Shown: positions 46,432-59,006, counted from the first letter of the stretch. The stretch: 64,000 nucleotides of DNA from Rhodobacter sp. SGA-6-6 (GCF_011043545.1 NZ_JAAKGP010000011.1:1-64000), one strand, 5' to 3'. Notes: generated by a model not told the origin, from the letters alone. Numbers and translations are program-made.

Positions 46432-48771
46432 ATGCTCCGCCCCGCCCTGCCCATCCGCCTCAAGGTTCCCGCCGCCGTGATCGGCCTCAGCCTGCTGGTC
46501 GCCGGGATCACCCTGGCGCTGGCCTGGCTGACCCTGCGCGACCTGGCCGTGCAGGAGGCCGAGGCCCGCGTCGCCCGCATCCTTCGGGCCGAGGAGGAGG
46601 CGGTCGCCCGCTGGCTCGCCGACACCGGCGCCGGGGCCGCGGCGCTGGCCGCCAGCCCGACGGTGGCGAAATCGCTCGGCCAGTTGCGCGCCTCGGTGCA
46701 GGACTTGGGCGAGACCGCCTTCGACCAGTTGCGCGCGGCCTATGTCACCGGCAACCCCCATCCGCCCGGCGAACGGGCCCGGCTGGCCAAGGCCGAGGGC
46801 AAGGGCGGCTATCATTTCCGGCACGAGGCGCTGCACCGCTATTTCGACACCGTGGTCGCCCGGGCGGGCTATGCCGATGTCCTGCTGATCGGCCCGGACG
46901 GCGACGTGCTCTACAGCCACGCCAAGGCGGAGGATTTTGCCACCAACCTGAGGAGCGGCCCCTACAGGGACAGCGAACTGGCCCGGACCGTCGCCCGCGC
47001 CGCCGCGCTGGCCCCGGGCGAGGTGGCGGTCTCGGACTTCCTGCCCGATCCGGCGGCCGGCGCGGTGGCGATGGTCCTCGCCACCCCGGTCGACGACGGC
47101 TACGGCAATCCGGCCGGGGTGCTGGCGGTCCGGCTGCCGCCCGGCCTCTTGCAGCGCATCGTCGCCGATGCCGCCGGTGGAGGTGTCGGGATGGAGGTCT
47201 ATGTCGCCGGCCCCGACGGGCTGGCCCGGGCCGCGGTGGGCGGGATCGCGCCGGGGACACCGCTGCTGCCCCTGCCGCATCTGGCGGAGCCGGGCGGGAC
47301 AGCCGATGCACCGCTGCAATCGGGGCGGACGGGTTTCGCCCGCTCGACGCCCGTGGCGCTGCCCGGCGGGGACCCCTGGCTCCTCGCGGTCGAGCTGGAC
47401 CGGGAGGCGGCCATGGCGGGGCCCGAGGAATTCCTGCGCCGCAGCCTGAGCTTCGGCGCCGCAGCCCTGCTGGCCGTCGGCGCCGCGGGGCTGGTGCTGG
47501 CGCGCTCGATCACCGGCCCGGTGGCGCGGCTCTGCACGGCGATGGCCGCGGTCGGGGCGGGCGACCTGCAGGCCGCCATTCCCGGCACCGCCCGCCGCGA
47601 CGAGGTGGGCGCCATGGCCCGCGCGCTGGAGGAGTTGCGCGCCCGTCTGGCCGACTCGCGCGCCCGGGACGCGGAGCGGCAGGCGGCGCGCGAGGCCGAC
47701 GACCGGGCGGTGGACGCGCTGCGGCAGGCCCTGGGGGACCTGTCGGCGGGCGACCTGACGCTGCGGCTGGAGGCGGCCTTCCCCGCCGGGCTGGACCGGC
47801 TGCGGCAGGATTTCAACCGGGCCATCGGACGGGTGAACGAAGCCATGGCCGATGTGGTCGGGGCGGCCGGCGGCATCGGCCGGGCGGCCGGAGAGGTGGG
47901 CCGGTCCGCCGCCGACCTGTCGCGCCGGACCGAGACCCAGGCCGCCACGCTGGAGGAAACCGCCGCCGCGCTGGACCAGCTGACCGCCTCGGTCCGCGGC
48001 ACCGCCGAGGGCGCGCGCCATGTCGAGCGGCTGACCCGCGACGCCCGGGCCGAGGCCGGACAGGGCGCCGAGGTGGTGCGATCCGCCGTCGCCGCGATGA
48101 CCGGGATCGAGACCTCGGCCCGCCACATCGGCCAGATCATCGGGGCGATCGACGACATCGCCTTCCAGACCAGCCTGCTGGCGCTGAACGCCGGGGTGGA
48201 AGCCGCACGGGCGGGCGAGGCCGGCAAGGGCTTCGCCGTGGTGGCCTCGGAGGTGCGGGCGCTGGCGCAAAGGTCCTCGGCCGCGGCGAAAGAGATCGCG
48301 GCGCTGGTCGCCGCCTCCGGCCGGCAGGTCGAGGCCGGCGTTACCCGGGTGGCGGAGACCGGCGCGGCGCTGGACCGCATCCTCCGCCGGGTCGAGGAGA
48401 TCGCCGCGCTGGTTTCCGGCATCGCCCGGGCCGCGGCGGACCAGTCCGGCGGGCTGTCCGAAGTGAATGCCGGGATGATCCAGCTGGACGGCGTGACCCA
48501 GCAGAACGCCGCCATGGCGGCGGAGGCCGAAGCCGCCGGCGCGGCCATGGCCCGCAGCGCGGCGCATCTGCAGGAGCTGGTGGCGCGCTTCCGCACCGCC
48601 CCGGCGGCGGAGCCGGAAACGGCGCTTCCGCCGCCCGGCCCCCCGTCCGATGCCGGGGAGGCCGGTTTCCCCTCCCCGCCGGCCGAAAAACCCGCCTTCG
48701 TGGCAGACACCAGCGTCGGGATGCCTTCTGGCAGGCACAGCACCGCGCCGCGCCTGAGGGCCGCCTCCTGA
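46432..48771 (+). CDS. Methyl-accepting chemotaxis protein
   Basis: A 779-residue receptor: transmembrane segment at ~13-36, a large periplasmic sensor of about 300 residues with PAS/Cache-like stretches ([21 protein letters not shown]), a second transmembrane segment near 340-357, HAMP, and a signalling domain whose tip is [40 protein letters not shown]. There is no C-terminal NWETF-type pentapeptide for CheR/CheB docking; the tail is Pro-rich. Its ligand is unknown. It lies inside the che operon, probably as its cognate receptor. Confidence 0.92.
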   Translation: MLRPALPIRLKVPAAVIGLSLLVAGITLALAWLTLRDLAVQEAEARVARILRAEEEAVARWLADTGAGAAALAASPTVAKSLGQLRASVQDLGETAFDQLRAAYVTGNPHPPGERARLAKAEGKGGYHFRHEALHRYFDTVVARAGYADVLLIGPDGDVLYSHAKAEDFATNLRSGPYRDSELARTVARAAALAPGEVAVSDFLPDPAAGAVAMVLATPVDDGYGNPAGVLAVRLPPGLLQRIVADAAGGGVGMEVYVAGPDGLARAAVGGIAPGTPLLPLPHLAEPGGTADAPLQSGRTGFARSTPVALPGGDPWLLAVELDREAAMAGPEEFLRRSLSFGAAALLAVGAAGLVLARSITGPVARLCTAMAAVGAGDLQAAIPGTARRDEVGAMARALEELRARLADSRARDAERQAAREADDRAVDALRQALGDLSAGDLTLRLEAAFPAGLDRLRQDFNRAIGRVNEAMADVVGAAGGIGRAAGEVGRSAADLSRRTETQAATLEETAAALDQLTASVRGTAEGARHVERLTRDARAEAGQGAEVVRSAVAAMTGIETSARHIGQIIGAIDDIAFQTSLLALNAGVEAARAGEAGKGFAVVASEVRALAQRSSAAAKEIAALVAASGRQVEAGVTRVAETGAALDRILRRVEEIAALVSGIARAAADQSGGLSEVNAGMIQLDGVTQQNAAMAAEAEAAGAAMARSAAHLQELVARFRTAPAAEPETALPPPGPPSDAGEAGFPSPPAEKPAFVADTSVGMPSGRHSTAPRLRAAS

Positions 48772-48822
48772 TGCCGCCCGCGGCGGCATCCCGCCGCGCG
48801 TCCCTTCCCGGAAAGACCCGTC

Positions 48823-49821
48823 ATGAGTGCGATCCCCACCGTCATCGTCACCGCCAGCCCGCTGGCGCTCTCCCGGCTCGGCCGCGCGCTGGAGGGGCTG
48901 GAGGAGCTGCGGCTCTGCGGCCGGGCCAGCGACCTGTCCGGCGCCTATGTCCGGGTCGAGGAGGTCGAGCCGAAGCTGGTGATCCTCGGCCCCGAACTGA
49001 TGCGGCACCCGGACTTCCCCGGCCTGCTGGCGATGTTCCGGGTGATGGGCATCGCCTGGATGCGCATCGCCTCCGGCCCGCCGCCGCCCGGGGCCGGCGG
49101 GCAGGCCCCGGCGCTGGACCCGGCGCTGCCGCCGGCGGCGATGCTGGCGGCGATCCGGGCGGCGCTGGCCCGGCCCGCCGCCCCGCCCGCGCCGGTGCCG
49201 CCGAAAGTGCCGGCGGTCACCGGCCGCAGCCGGGCCGACCGCTTCATCCTGATCGGCGCCTCCACCGGCGGGATCGACGCCTTGTCGCGGGTGCTGTCGG
49301 TCTTCCCGGCCGACTGCCCGCCCACCGCCATCGTCCAGCACACCGGCGCGGCCTTCTCGGGCAGCCTGATCCGCCTGCTCGACCGCGCCTGCGCCGCCCG
49401 GGTGCTGGCCGCGCAGCCGGGCGCGCCCTTCCTGCCCGGCATGGTGGTGGTCGGAGCCGGCTGCGGCGGCCACCTGCGGCTGCTGCCGGGACTGCCGCCG
49501 CGGGTCGAGGTCGCTTCGGGCAACCCGGTGTCCGGCCACCTGCCCTCGGTCGACGAACTCTTCCGCTCCGCGCTGCCCTTCGCGCCGCGGGTGACGGCGG
49601 CGCTGCTGACCGGCATGGGCCGCGACGGCGCCCAGGGGATGCTGGAGCTGCGCCGCGCCGGCGCCGCCACCCTGGCGCAGGACGAGGCGAGCTCGGTCGT
49701 CTACGGGATGCCGCGCGCCGCCTGGGAGACCGGCGCCGCCGCCGAGCGGCTGCCGCTGGACCGCATCGGCCCCGCCCTGCTGGCCCGCTGCGCCGAACCG
49801 CGGGCGGAGGGCGGCCGGTGA
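48823..49821 (+). CDS. cheB: Protein-glutamate methylesterase CheB with a degenerate receiver
   Basis: A 332-residue protein. The C-terminal methylesterase is intact: GASTGG with Ser147, VQHTG with His173 and GMGRDGA with Asp268. The N-terminal receiver keeps the fold pattern but lacks the acidic pair (VIVTASPLAL in place of V-DDS) and the phospho-acceptor (KLVILGPEL in place of LDVEMP), so CheA cannot switch it in the usual way. It probably demethylates or deamidates receptors constitutively or under other control. Its stop shares one base with cheD. Confidence 0.92.
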   Translation: MSAIPTVIVTASPLALSRLGRALEGLEELRLCGRASDLSGAYVRVEEVEPKLVILGPELMRHPDFPGLLAMFRVMGIAWMRIASGPPPPGAGGQAPALDPALPPAAMLAAIRAALARPAAPPAPVPPKVPAVTGRSRADRFILIGASTGGIDALSRVLSVFPADCPPTAIVQHTGAAFSGSLIRLLDRACAARVLAAQPGAPFLPGMVVVGAGCGGHLRLLPGLPPRVEVASGNPVSGHLPSVDELFRSALPFAPRVTAALLTGMGRDGAQGMLELRRAGAATLAQDEASSVVYGMPRAAWETGAAAERLPLDRIGPALLARCAEPRAEGGR

Positions 49822-50351
49822 TGCATTTCGCCCCGCGGATGATGCAGGTGGTGCAGGGCGAATTCCGCGTCTCCGCCGATCCGGGCGAGGAATTGTCCAC
49901 GATCCTCGGCTCCTGCATCGCCGCCTGCATCTGGGATCCGGGCCGCGGTATCGGCGGCATGAACCATTTCCTGCTGGCGCAGTCGCTGGGCAATTCCTCC
50001 GCGCCGGACAACCGCTACGGCGTCCATGCGATGGAGGTGCTGATCAACGGCCTTCTGCGCGCCGGGGCGCGGCGCGAGGCGTTGCAGGCCAAGCTGTTCG
50101 GCGGCGCGAAGATCGCCGCCAACCTGCGCGACATCGGCGCCTCCAATGCCGATTTCGCCCGCGGCTTCCTGCGGACGGAGGGGATCGCCTGCCGCGCCGA
50201 AAGCCTGGGCGGCACCCGGGCGCGGCGGGTCAGCTTCCACCCCGCCACGGGACGGGCACGGCAATTGCTGATCCCGAACGACCAGCTGGACGAGACCCCG
50301 CTGCGCAGCCCGCCGAGGCCGGCGGCGGGGACCAGCATCGAGCTGTTCTGA
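49821..50351 (+). CDS. cheD: Receptor glutamine deamidase CheD
   Basis: A 176-residue enzyme with the Thr-Cys-His active site of CheD: T27 and C32 in STILGSCIAACIWD and H49 in GGMNHFLLA. It deamidates receptor glutamines; in Bacillus it also binds CheC, but no cheC is seen here. It is the last gene of the operon, translationally coupled to cheB. Confidence 0.93.
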   Translation: MHFAPRMMQVVQGEFRVSADPGEELSTILGSCIAACIWDPGRGIGGMNHFLLAQSLGNSSAPDNRYGVHAMEVLINGLLRAGARREALQAKLFGGAKIAANLRDIGASNADFARGFLRTEGIACRAESLGGTRARRVSFHPATGRARQLLIPNDQLDETPLRSPPRPAAGTSIELF

Positions 50352-50806
50352 AAGGCGCGATGCCGGCAGGCGGAGGAAAGCGCCGCAGCGGGTCCGGCCG
50401 GCAGAGCGTCCATCCGCGGACTGCCGGACTTGCAGAACGCTCCGCAGGAGGCTCCTTCGCCGCGCCAAGGAAAGGCGTCCTCGGCTGCAAGAAAACTCCG
50501 CATCGCGCAGCCGGCAAGGGGCCGGGCCGGCATCCGGCGCCGGAAGGGCCGCGGCAGGGCCGGGCGGGATGAGGCGAGGCACTGCCTCGCCCCCCGCCCC
50601 TGCGGGACATGTCACCCGGAGACGGCAGTGGCACAAGACCCCGAGAGGCCAGCGCCCGACCGGGCGGGCGAGAAGCGCCCGCCGAGGGCGGGCGGGCGCT
50701 GGCCGGGCCTTTGGGGCCCGGCCGGGACAAGGGGAAGCGTTGTGCTGTGGCGAAGGCACACGCCTTCGCCAAGGGGATCGTCCAGGCAAAGCGGCAGCCC
50801 GTTCCC
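50352..50806. other. Convergent gap with structured-repeat copy 3
   Basis: 455 bases between cheD and the convergent serine hydrolase gene. The left 200 bases are GC-rich with loose internal repetition (GCCGGCATCCGGCGCCGG near 50530 also occurs in the 18.7-19.1 kb gap). The right half is the ~215-bp structured repeat. No gene was found. Confidence 0.6.
50559..50774 (+). repeat. Structured ~215-bp dispersed repeat, copy 3
   Basis: GCCGGGCGGGATGAGGCGAG opens the copy as in copy 1; CCCGGAGACGG, CCCGAGAGGCCAGCGCCCG, the nested GGCGGGCGAGAAGCGCCCGCC core, GGGCCTTTGGGGCCC and stem IV TGGCGAAGGC-ACAC-GCCTTCGCCA (50748-50771) follow in order. It ends 33 bases before the serine hydrolase stop codon. 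Confidence 0.85.
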
Positions 50807-51967
50807 TTACCCCAGATGCCGGAACAGCGCCTCGAACAAGGCGATGTTGCGCTGGTCGATGTCGTCGTCCACCGGCTCGGCCTGCGAGGAGAGCTTGACG
50901 ACGACCACCTCGCTGGCGGGGTCCACCGCCAGCCATTGGCCGTGGATGCCGATGGCGCAGAACCAGTCGCCGCCGGAGCGATACCACTGGTTGCGATAGG
51001 CCCCGCCCGGCAGCAGCTCGGGGAAGTCGCCGCGGGCCCATTGGCCGCGGTCGCCGCCCTCCACCGTGTCGCGGACCCAAGGCCCGGGCACCACCCGGCC
51101 GCCGGGGCCGATGCCGCCCTGCCGCATCATCTCGCCCACCCGGGCGAGGTCGCGCGCCGTCATCGACACCCCGCCGGCGGCGCGTCCCAGCCCCACGGCA
51201 TCGACGGTCAGCGCCACGGGCCCGCGGCAGCCGATCCGGGTCCAGACCCTTTCCTGGAACAGGTCGGCCAGCCGCGCACCGCCCGCGCGCTCCACCATCG
51301 CGCCCAGCATGTCGGAATTGGGCGAGCGGTAACGGAAGGCGTCGCCATAACCCCCGGGCAGCGGCGGGATGGTGCAGAGGAATTCGAGCAGCGTCAGGCC
51401 GTCCGTCCCCGGGTTCCACAGCATCGCCCGGCGGTAGCGGGCGAAGGGGCTGTCCGGGGTCAGATAGGCCTCGTCGAAATCCAGCCTTGTGGTCATGTCG
51501 AGAAGGTGCCGCAGGCTGGCCTCGCCGAAGGCGGAGCCCGCGGCCTCGGGCACGAAGCGGGTCACCGGGTCCCCGGGCGAGAGCCTGCCCTCGGCCTCCA
51601 GCGCCCCCGCCAGCAGCGCGGTCAGGGACTTGGAGATCGAGAACACCAGATGCGGCAGCGCCGGGTCGGCATGGGGCGCGGCCCAGTCGGCCAGCACCCG
51701 GCCGGATTTCATCACGCAGAAGAGGTCGGTGTCATGCGCGGCCAGATGCTCCGCCACCGTCGTCCCGCCCGCGCCGAGCGGCGCCTGCAACAGGGCGGGG
51801 TCCTCGGCCGGCGCCTCCGGGCGCGGATCGGCGGGAAGGCGGATCGCGCTCGGCACCAGTTCGGCAACGTTCTGGAAGGCCCAGCGGCTGAAGGGCGCCG
51901 TGCGCCAGTTCGCCAGCGTCACCTCTGCGCGCCGGAACCCGTAGCGCGCCGCGAAATCCGTTGCCAT
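50807..51967 (-). CDS. Serine hydrolase, class C beta-lactamase family
   Basis: A 386-residue protein with the S-x-x-K nucleophile motif in FSISKSLTALLAG and the Y-x-S/N motif in RYRSPNSDMLG, the core of the beta-lactamase/esterase (EstB-like) family. There is no signal peptide, so a cytoplasmic esterase or amidase is more likely than antibiotic resistance. The ATG at 51967 is preceded by GGGAGG. Its role next to the glp locus is unclear. Confidence 0.82.
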   Translation of the reverse strand: MATDFAARYGFRRAEVTLANWRTAPFSRWAFQNVAELVPSAIRLPADPRPEAPAEDPALLQAPLGAGGTTVAEHLAAHDTDLFCVMKSGRVLADWAAPHADPALPHLVFSISKSLTALLAGALEAEGRLSPGDPVTRFVPEAAGSAFGEASLRHLLDMTTRLDFDEAYLTPDSPFARYRRAMLWNPGTDGLTLLEFLCTIPPLPGGYGDAFRYRSPNSDMLGAMVERAGGARLADLFQERVWTRIGCRGPVALTVDAVGLGRAAGGVSMTARDLARVGEMMRQGGIGPGGRVVPGPWVRDTVEGGDRGQWARGDFPELLPGGAYRNQWYRSGGDWFCAIGIHGQWLAVDPASEVVVVKLSSQAEPVDDDIDQRNIALFEALFRHLG

Positions 51968-52027
51968 GCCTGCCTCCCTGTCCGTCCCGACAGGGGTAGC
52001 GCCCGGCCCGGCCCGCCGCAAGCCCCG

Positions 52028-52048
52028 CGGATTTTCGGCGAAAATCCG
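52028..52048. terminator. Palindrome downstream of glpR
   Basis: CGGATTTTC-GGC-GAAAATCCG, a perfect 9-bp stem five bases beyond the glpR stop. Apart from the loop it is identical to the palindrome inside the alcohol dehydrogenase gene at 62468-62488. Confidence 0.7.
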
Positions 52049-52052
52049 GGGT

Positions 52053-52811
52053 TCAGGCCAGCACCACCCGCGTGCCCCAGTCGCGGCAGGCCGTTGCCAA
52101 GGGCTCGGGCAGGGCCACATCGGTGAACACGGTGTCGATCTCGGACAGCGAGGCGATCCGCGCCGGGGCGGAGCGACCCAGCTTGGAGCGGTCCGTCACC
52201 AGGAAGCGGCTACGCGCCCGGCCAAGGATCGCCCGGCTGACCCGCACCTCGGCCAGGTCGAAGTCCAGCATGTCGCCGTCGAGGTCCAGCGCCGAAGTGC
52301 CGACCACGGCGAAATCGACCTTGAACTGCTCGAAGAACTGGGTGGTCAGTTCGCCCACCAGCCCGCCGTCCGACCGCCGCAGCGCGCCGCCCGCCACCAT
52401 GATCTCGCAGCCCGGGTTGGCCAGCAGGATATTGGCCACGTTCATGTTGTTGGTCACCACGGTGATGTTCTTGTGGTGCAAGAGCTCGCGCGCCACCGCC
52501 TCGGTGGTGGTGCCGAGGTTCAGGATCAGGCTGGAATTGTCGGGGATCTCCGCCGCGCAGGCGCGGGCGATGGCGGCCTTGGCATCCTCGTTCATCCGCC
52601 GGCGCTGCTCGTAGCCGATGTTGACGACGCCGGTGCGCGCCACCGCGCCGCCATGCACCCGGTCGAGGAACCCCGCCTCGGCCAGTTCCGACAGGTCGCG
52701 GCGGATGGTCTGCAGCGTCACCTCGAAGCGCTGCGCCAGGTCCTCGACCCCCACCCTGCCCTCGGCCCGGGCGATGTCGAGAATCTCGCTCTGCCGGATG
52801 TTCATCGCCAT
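52053..52811 (-). CDS. glpR: DeoR-family repressor GlpR
   Basis: A 252-residue regulator. The DeoR winged helix occupies about residues 3-58 (VEDLAQRFEVTLQTIRRDLSELAEAGFLDRVHGGAV), and the C-terminal sugar-phosphate sensor has NLGTTTEAVARELL and VVTNNMNVANILL. GlpR proteins release DNA on binding glycerol-3-phosphate. It is divergent from glpD with operator-like repeats between them. The ATG at 52811 follows GGGGAAAGG; MNIRQSE two codons on is the alternative. Confidence 0.9.
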   Translation of the reverse strand: MAMNIRQSEILDIARAEGRVGVEDLAQRFEVTLQTIRRDLSELAEAGFLDRVHGGAVARTGVVNIGYEQRRRMNEDAKAAIARACAAEIPDNSSLILNLGTTTEAVARELLHHKNITVVTNNMNVANILLANPGCEIMVAGGALRRSDGGLVGELTTQFFEQFKVDFAVVGTSALDLDGDMLDFDLAEVRVSRAILGRARSRFLVTDRSKLGRSAPARIASLSEIDTVFTDVALPEPLATACRDWGTRVVLA

Positions 52812-52851
52812 GGAACGCCTTTCCCCATCGCGGCCGGTTACTTGCTGCGGT

Positions 52852-52875
52852 TGCATTCGTTATTGCGCGAATGCA
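52852..52875. promoter_or_regulatory. Candidate GlpR operator 1
   Basis: TGCATTCG-8-CGAATGCA, a perfect 8-bp inverted repeat 41 bases upstream of the glpR start. The TTCG/CGAA arms resemble GlpR half-sites of other bacteria. It may mediate autoregulation. Confidence 0.55.
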
Positions 52876-52923
52876 GAAAATCCGGCCCTGCGGGCAGAGT
52901 ATGATGCCGCCCTGGCATTTTCA

Positions 52924-52962
52924 AATGTTCGTTTTTCCGGCAATCGCGCAAAAACGAAAATT
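52924..52962. promoter_or_regulatory. Candidate GlpR operator 2 (glpD side)
   Basis: AATGTTCGTTTTT and AAAAACGAAAATT face each other; the exact arms are TTCGTTTTT (52928-52936) and AAAAACGAA (52950-52958). The half-site ATGTTCG matches the E. coli GlpR half-site. It is about 80-110 bases upstream of glpD. Confidence 0.6.
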
Positions 52963-53039
52963 CCCGATTGACGACGGCCGCGCCCCCGGTGCAGGCTTTG
53001 CCCGCGGAAGGCGAAGCCCTTCCCGGGGGAGGATCCACA

Positions 53040-54626
53040 TTGACCGAAGCGGCCCGGCCCGGCAGGACCGATCTCTTCATCATCGGCGGCGGCATCAACG
53101 GCTGCGGCATCGCCCGCGACGCCGCCGGCCGCGGGCTGACGGTCACCCTGGCCGAACAGGGGGATCTGGCGCAGGCCACCTCCTCGGCCTCGACCAAGCT
53201 GTTCCACGGCGGCTTGCGCTACCTGGAATATTTCGAGTTCCGGCTTGTGCGCGAGGCGCTGGAGGAACGCGAGACGCTTCTGGTCGCCATGCCCCACATC
53301 AGCTGGCCGATGCGCTTCGTGCTGCCGATCCACGCCGGGATGCGCTTCGACAGCGACACCCCGACCAGCCGGCTCTTGTCGGTGGTCATGCCCTGGATGC
53401 GCGGCCGCCGCCCGGCCTGGCTGATCCGGCTGGGGCTGTTCCTTTACGACACCATGGGCGGGCGGAAGATCCTGCCCGCCACCCGGGCGCTGGACCTGAC
53501 CCAGGACCCGGCCGGAAAGCCGCTGAAGCCGAAGTTCCGCCGCGCCTACGAATATTCCGACTGCTGGGTGGAGGATTCGCGGCTGGTGGTGCTGAACGCC
53601 CGCGACGCCGCCGCCCGGGGGGCCACCATCCTGACCCGCACCCGCGTCACCCACGCCACCCGGCAGGGCGACGGCTGGGAGATCGCCACCGAAACCCCGG
53701 ATGGCCCGCGCATCCACCATGCCAAGGTGCTGGTCAACGCCGGCGGGCCCTGGGTCGAGGATGTGATCCGCAACGTCGCCCATATCGCCACGCCCGAGGG
53801 CGTGCGGCTGGTGCGCGGCAGCCATATCGTCACCCGCCGGCTTTACGACCACGACCGCTGCTATTTCTTCCAAGGGGCGGACGGGCGGATCATCTTCGCC
53901 ATCCCCTTCGAGCAGGACTTCACCCTTATCGGCACCACCGACATGGACCACGAGGGCGCGCCCTCGGAGGCCCGCTGCACCGAGGCGGAGCGCGACTATC
54001 TGCTGGCCTTCGCTTCGGAATATTTCGTCAGACCGCTGGCGGCGGAGGATGTGGTCTGGACCTATTCCGGCGTCCGCCCGCTCTACAACGACGGGGCGAA
54101 GTCGGCCACCGCGGCGACGCGCGACTACGTGCTGTCGCTGGACAGGGACGGCCCGCCCTTGCTGAACGTCTTCGGCGGCAAGATCACCACCTCGCGCCGG
54201 CTGGCCGAAAGCGCGATGGCCAAGCTGGCGCCGTTCTTCCCGGGACTGAAGGGCAACTGGACCGCCCGCGTGCCCCTGCCCGGCGGCGATTTCCCGCATG
54301 ACGGCAAGGCGGCGCTGACCGCAAAGCTGCGGGCCGAATACCCGTTCCTGACCGACTACCACGCCGCAAGGCTGATCCGCGCCTATGGCACCGAGGCCTT
54401 CGCGCTGCTCGGCCCGGCGAAGGCCATGGAAGACCTCGGCCGCGATTTCGGCGCCACCCTGACCGAGGCCGAGATCCGCTGGCTGACGGCCCGCGAATGG
54501 GCGCGGACGGCCGAGGACGTGGTCTGGCGGCGCAGCAAGCTGGGCCTGCGGCTGAGCGCGGAGCAGATTGCCGCGATCGGGCAACACATGACGGAAGGCC
54601 GGGCGATCACCCCGGCCGCGGAATAG
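53040..54626 (+). CDS. glpD: Glycerol-3-phosphate dehydrogenase (aerobic type)
   Basis: A 528-residue FAD enzyme that oxidises glycerol-3-phosphate to dihydroxyacetone phosphate and passes electrons to quinone at the inner membrane. Rossmann motif DLFIIGGGINGCGIARDAAGRG at the N-terminus, SASTKLFHGGLRYLE and the C-terminal GVRPLYND...DYVLSLD region are diagnostic. The start is TTG at 53040 because GGGGGAGGA lies six bases upstream; no ATG gives a full-length N-terminus. It opens the long glp operon, nine bases before glpS. Confidence 0.94.
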   Translation: MTEAARPGRTDLFIIGGGINGCGIARDAAGRGLTVTLAEQGDLAQATSSASTKLFHGGLRYLEYFEFRLVREALEERETLLVAMPHISWPMRFVLPIHAGMRFDSDTPTSRLLSVVMPWMRGRRPAWLIRLGLFLYDTMGGRKILPATRALDLTQDPAGKPLKPKFRRAYEYSDCWVEDSRLVVLNARDAAARGATILTRTRVTHATRQGDGWEIATETPDGPRIHHAKVLVNAGGPWVEDVIRNVAHIATPEGVRLVRGSHIVTRRLYDHDRCYFFQGADGRIIFAIPFEQDFTLIGTTDMDHEGAPSEARCTEAERDYLLAFASEYFVRPLAAEDVVWTYSGVRPLYNDGAKSATAATRDYVLSLDRDGPPLLNVFGGKITTSRRLAESAMAKLAPFFPGLKGNWTARVPLPGGDFPHDGKAALTAKLRAEYPFLTDYHAARLIRAYGTEAFALLGPAKAMEDLGRDFGATLTEAEIRWLTAREWARTAEDVVWRRSKLGLRLSAEQIAAIGQHMTEGRAITPAAE

Positions 54627-54635
54627 GGAAACGGC

Positions 54636-55733
54636 ATGACGCTGGAGCTTCAGGGCGTATCGCGGGCGGCCGGCGGGCGGGTGCACATCCACCCGACCAG
54701 CCTGACGCTGGCGAAGGGCACGATGAACGTGCTGCTGGGGCCGACGCTGGCCGGCAAGACCAGCCTGATGCGGCTGATGGCCGGGCTGGACGCGCCGACG
54801 CAGGGCCGCATCCTGTGGGACGGCACGGACGTCACCGGCGTGCGGGTGCAGGACCGCGGCGTCGCCATGGTCTACCAGCAATTCATCAACTACCCCGGGC
54901 TGACGGTCTACGAGAACATCGCCTCGCCGCTGCGCATCCTCGGCCGCGACCGGGCGGAGATCGACCGCGCGGTGCGCGAGACCGCCGAGATGCTGCGGCT
55001 GACGCCGATGCTGGACCGGCGCCCGCTGGAGCTGTCGGGCGGCCAGCAGCAGCGCTGCGCGCTGGCGCGGGCGCTGGTCAAGGGCGCGGGGCTGGTGCTG
55101 CTGGACGAGCCGCTGGCCAATCTGGACTACAAGCTGCGCGAAGAGCTGCGCGTCGAAATCCCAAGGATATTCGAGGCTTCCGGCGCGATCTTCGTCTACG
55201 CCACCACCGAGCCGGAGGAGGCGCTGCTGCTCGGCGGCAACACCGCAACGCTGTGGGAGGGCCGGATCACCCAGTTCGGCCCGACGCCGCAGGTCTACCG
55301 CCAGCCCGCCGACATGGTGACGGCGCGGGTGTTCAGCGATCCGCCGATGAACTTCGTCCCGGCGGTCAAGGCCAGCGGCAGCCTGACCTTCGGCGGCACC
55401 GCCCGGCTGCCGGCGGCGGGCGCGCTGGCGGCGCTGCCGGACGGGGAATATACTGCAAGTTTCCGCGCCAACCATCTGGACTTGCTGAAACATTCTCCGC
55501 AGGCGCTGGAATTTTCCTGCAGCCTGATCGTGACCGAGATCACCGGGTCCGAGACCTTTCTGCACCTGACCCATGGCGCCGACCGCTGGGTCGGGCTGGT
55601 CCATGGCGTGCAGAACCTTTCCCCCGGGGCCGAGGTGCGGGTCTGGCTGGACCCGGCGCACCTTTACCTCTTCGACGGCGCGGGCCGCCTTGCCGCCCCT
55701 GCCGCCTATGCCGACCTGAAGGGGGCTGCCTGA
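54636..55733 (+). CDS. glpS: Glycerol ABC importer ATPase GlpS
   Basis: A 365-residue MalK-like ATPase: Walker A GPTLAGKTS, signature LSGGQQQRCALARAL, Walker B LVLLDEPLANLD, then a C-terminal OB-type regulatory domain. In Rhizobium glpSTPQUV encodes a glycerol importer with two different ATPases; this is the one with the intact signature. It stands two bases before glpT. Confidence 0.9.
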   Translation: MTLELQGVSRAAGGRVHIHPTSLTLAKGTMNVLLGPTLAGKTSLMRLMAGLDAPTQGRILWDGTDVTGVRVQDRGVAMVYQQFINYPGLTVYENIASPLRILGRDRAEIDRAVRETAEMLRLTPMLDRRPLELSGGQQQRCALARALVKGAGLVLLDEPLANLDYKLREELRVEIPRIFEASGAIFVYATTEPEEALLLGGNTATLWEGRITQFGPTPQVYRQPADMVTARVFSDPPMNFVPAVKASGSLTFGGTARLPAAGALAALPDGEYTASFRANHLDLLKHSPQALEFSCSLIVTEITGSETFLHLTHGADRWVGLVHGVQNLSPGAEVRVWLDPAHLYLFDGAGRLAAPAAYADLKGAA

Positions 55734-55734
55734 C

Positions 55735-58476
<2,742 letters not shown>

Positions 58477-58477
<1 letters not shown>

Positions 58478-58902
58478 TGACCGACGCCGCAACCGCAGCC
58501 CCCCGCCGCCCGAACTGGACGCTGATCGCGCTGGCCGCCGCCGCCGTCATGGCCGCCGCGCTGATCGCCCTCCTCCTCGTGGCCCCGAAGAAGGACGGCG
58601 CCATCGACTGGTTCGCGCCGATGATCCGCGGCGGCTGGATGGCCTGGACGCTGCCCATCGCCCTGTTCTTCTGGACCATCGCCTGCCTTCTGGTCGCCAT
58701 GACCCTGCTGGCGATCCGCTTCCCCGAAACCCCGCGCATCGGCCTTCTTCGGATCGAGACCACGCGCGGCGACCGGCTGTTCATCAGCCTCTTGGGCTCG
58801 GCCTTCATCCATCTGGCCTGGCTGTTCTTCGCGGGACCGCCCCTCTGGGGCGCCACCGCGCTCTGCCTCGTCTATGCCGCGGCGGTGTTCCGCTGGGTCT
58901 AG
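58477..58902 (+). CDS. glpU: GlpU, DUF2160 membrane protein
   Basis: A 141-residue protein with three or four hydrophobic segments (residues 14-37, 55-77, 95-115, 120-138) and the DUF2160 motif PETPRIGLLRIETTRGDRLFISLLGSAFIHLAWL. This small protein always accompanies the glpSTPQ genes; its role in the importer is unknown. Confidence 0.88.
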
Positions 58903-58917
58903 GACAGGAAACGAAGC

Positions 58918-58964
58918 GCCCCGGGGCCTGCGCACGGATGCGACCCCAGCACCGGCCCCGGGGC
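58918..58964 (+). other. Intercistronic hairpin between glpU and glpV
   Basis: GCCCCGGGGCC (58918-58928) pairs with GGCCCCGGGGC (58954-58964), and each arm is itself nearly palindromic, so two small hairpins or one large one can form. It precedes the binding-protein gene, where processing or attenuation could raise glpV message over the membrane genes. Confidence 0.6.
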
Positions 58965-59006
58965 ACGAATGCGAAACCGAAGTGTCACATTCCACGGGAG
59001 GACTAG

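Noticed and set aside
50807-51967. Antibiotic-resistance beta-lactamase
   Set aside because: SxxK and YxS/N motifs place it in the broad serine hydrolase family, but there is no signal peptide and no resistance context.
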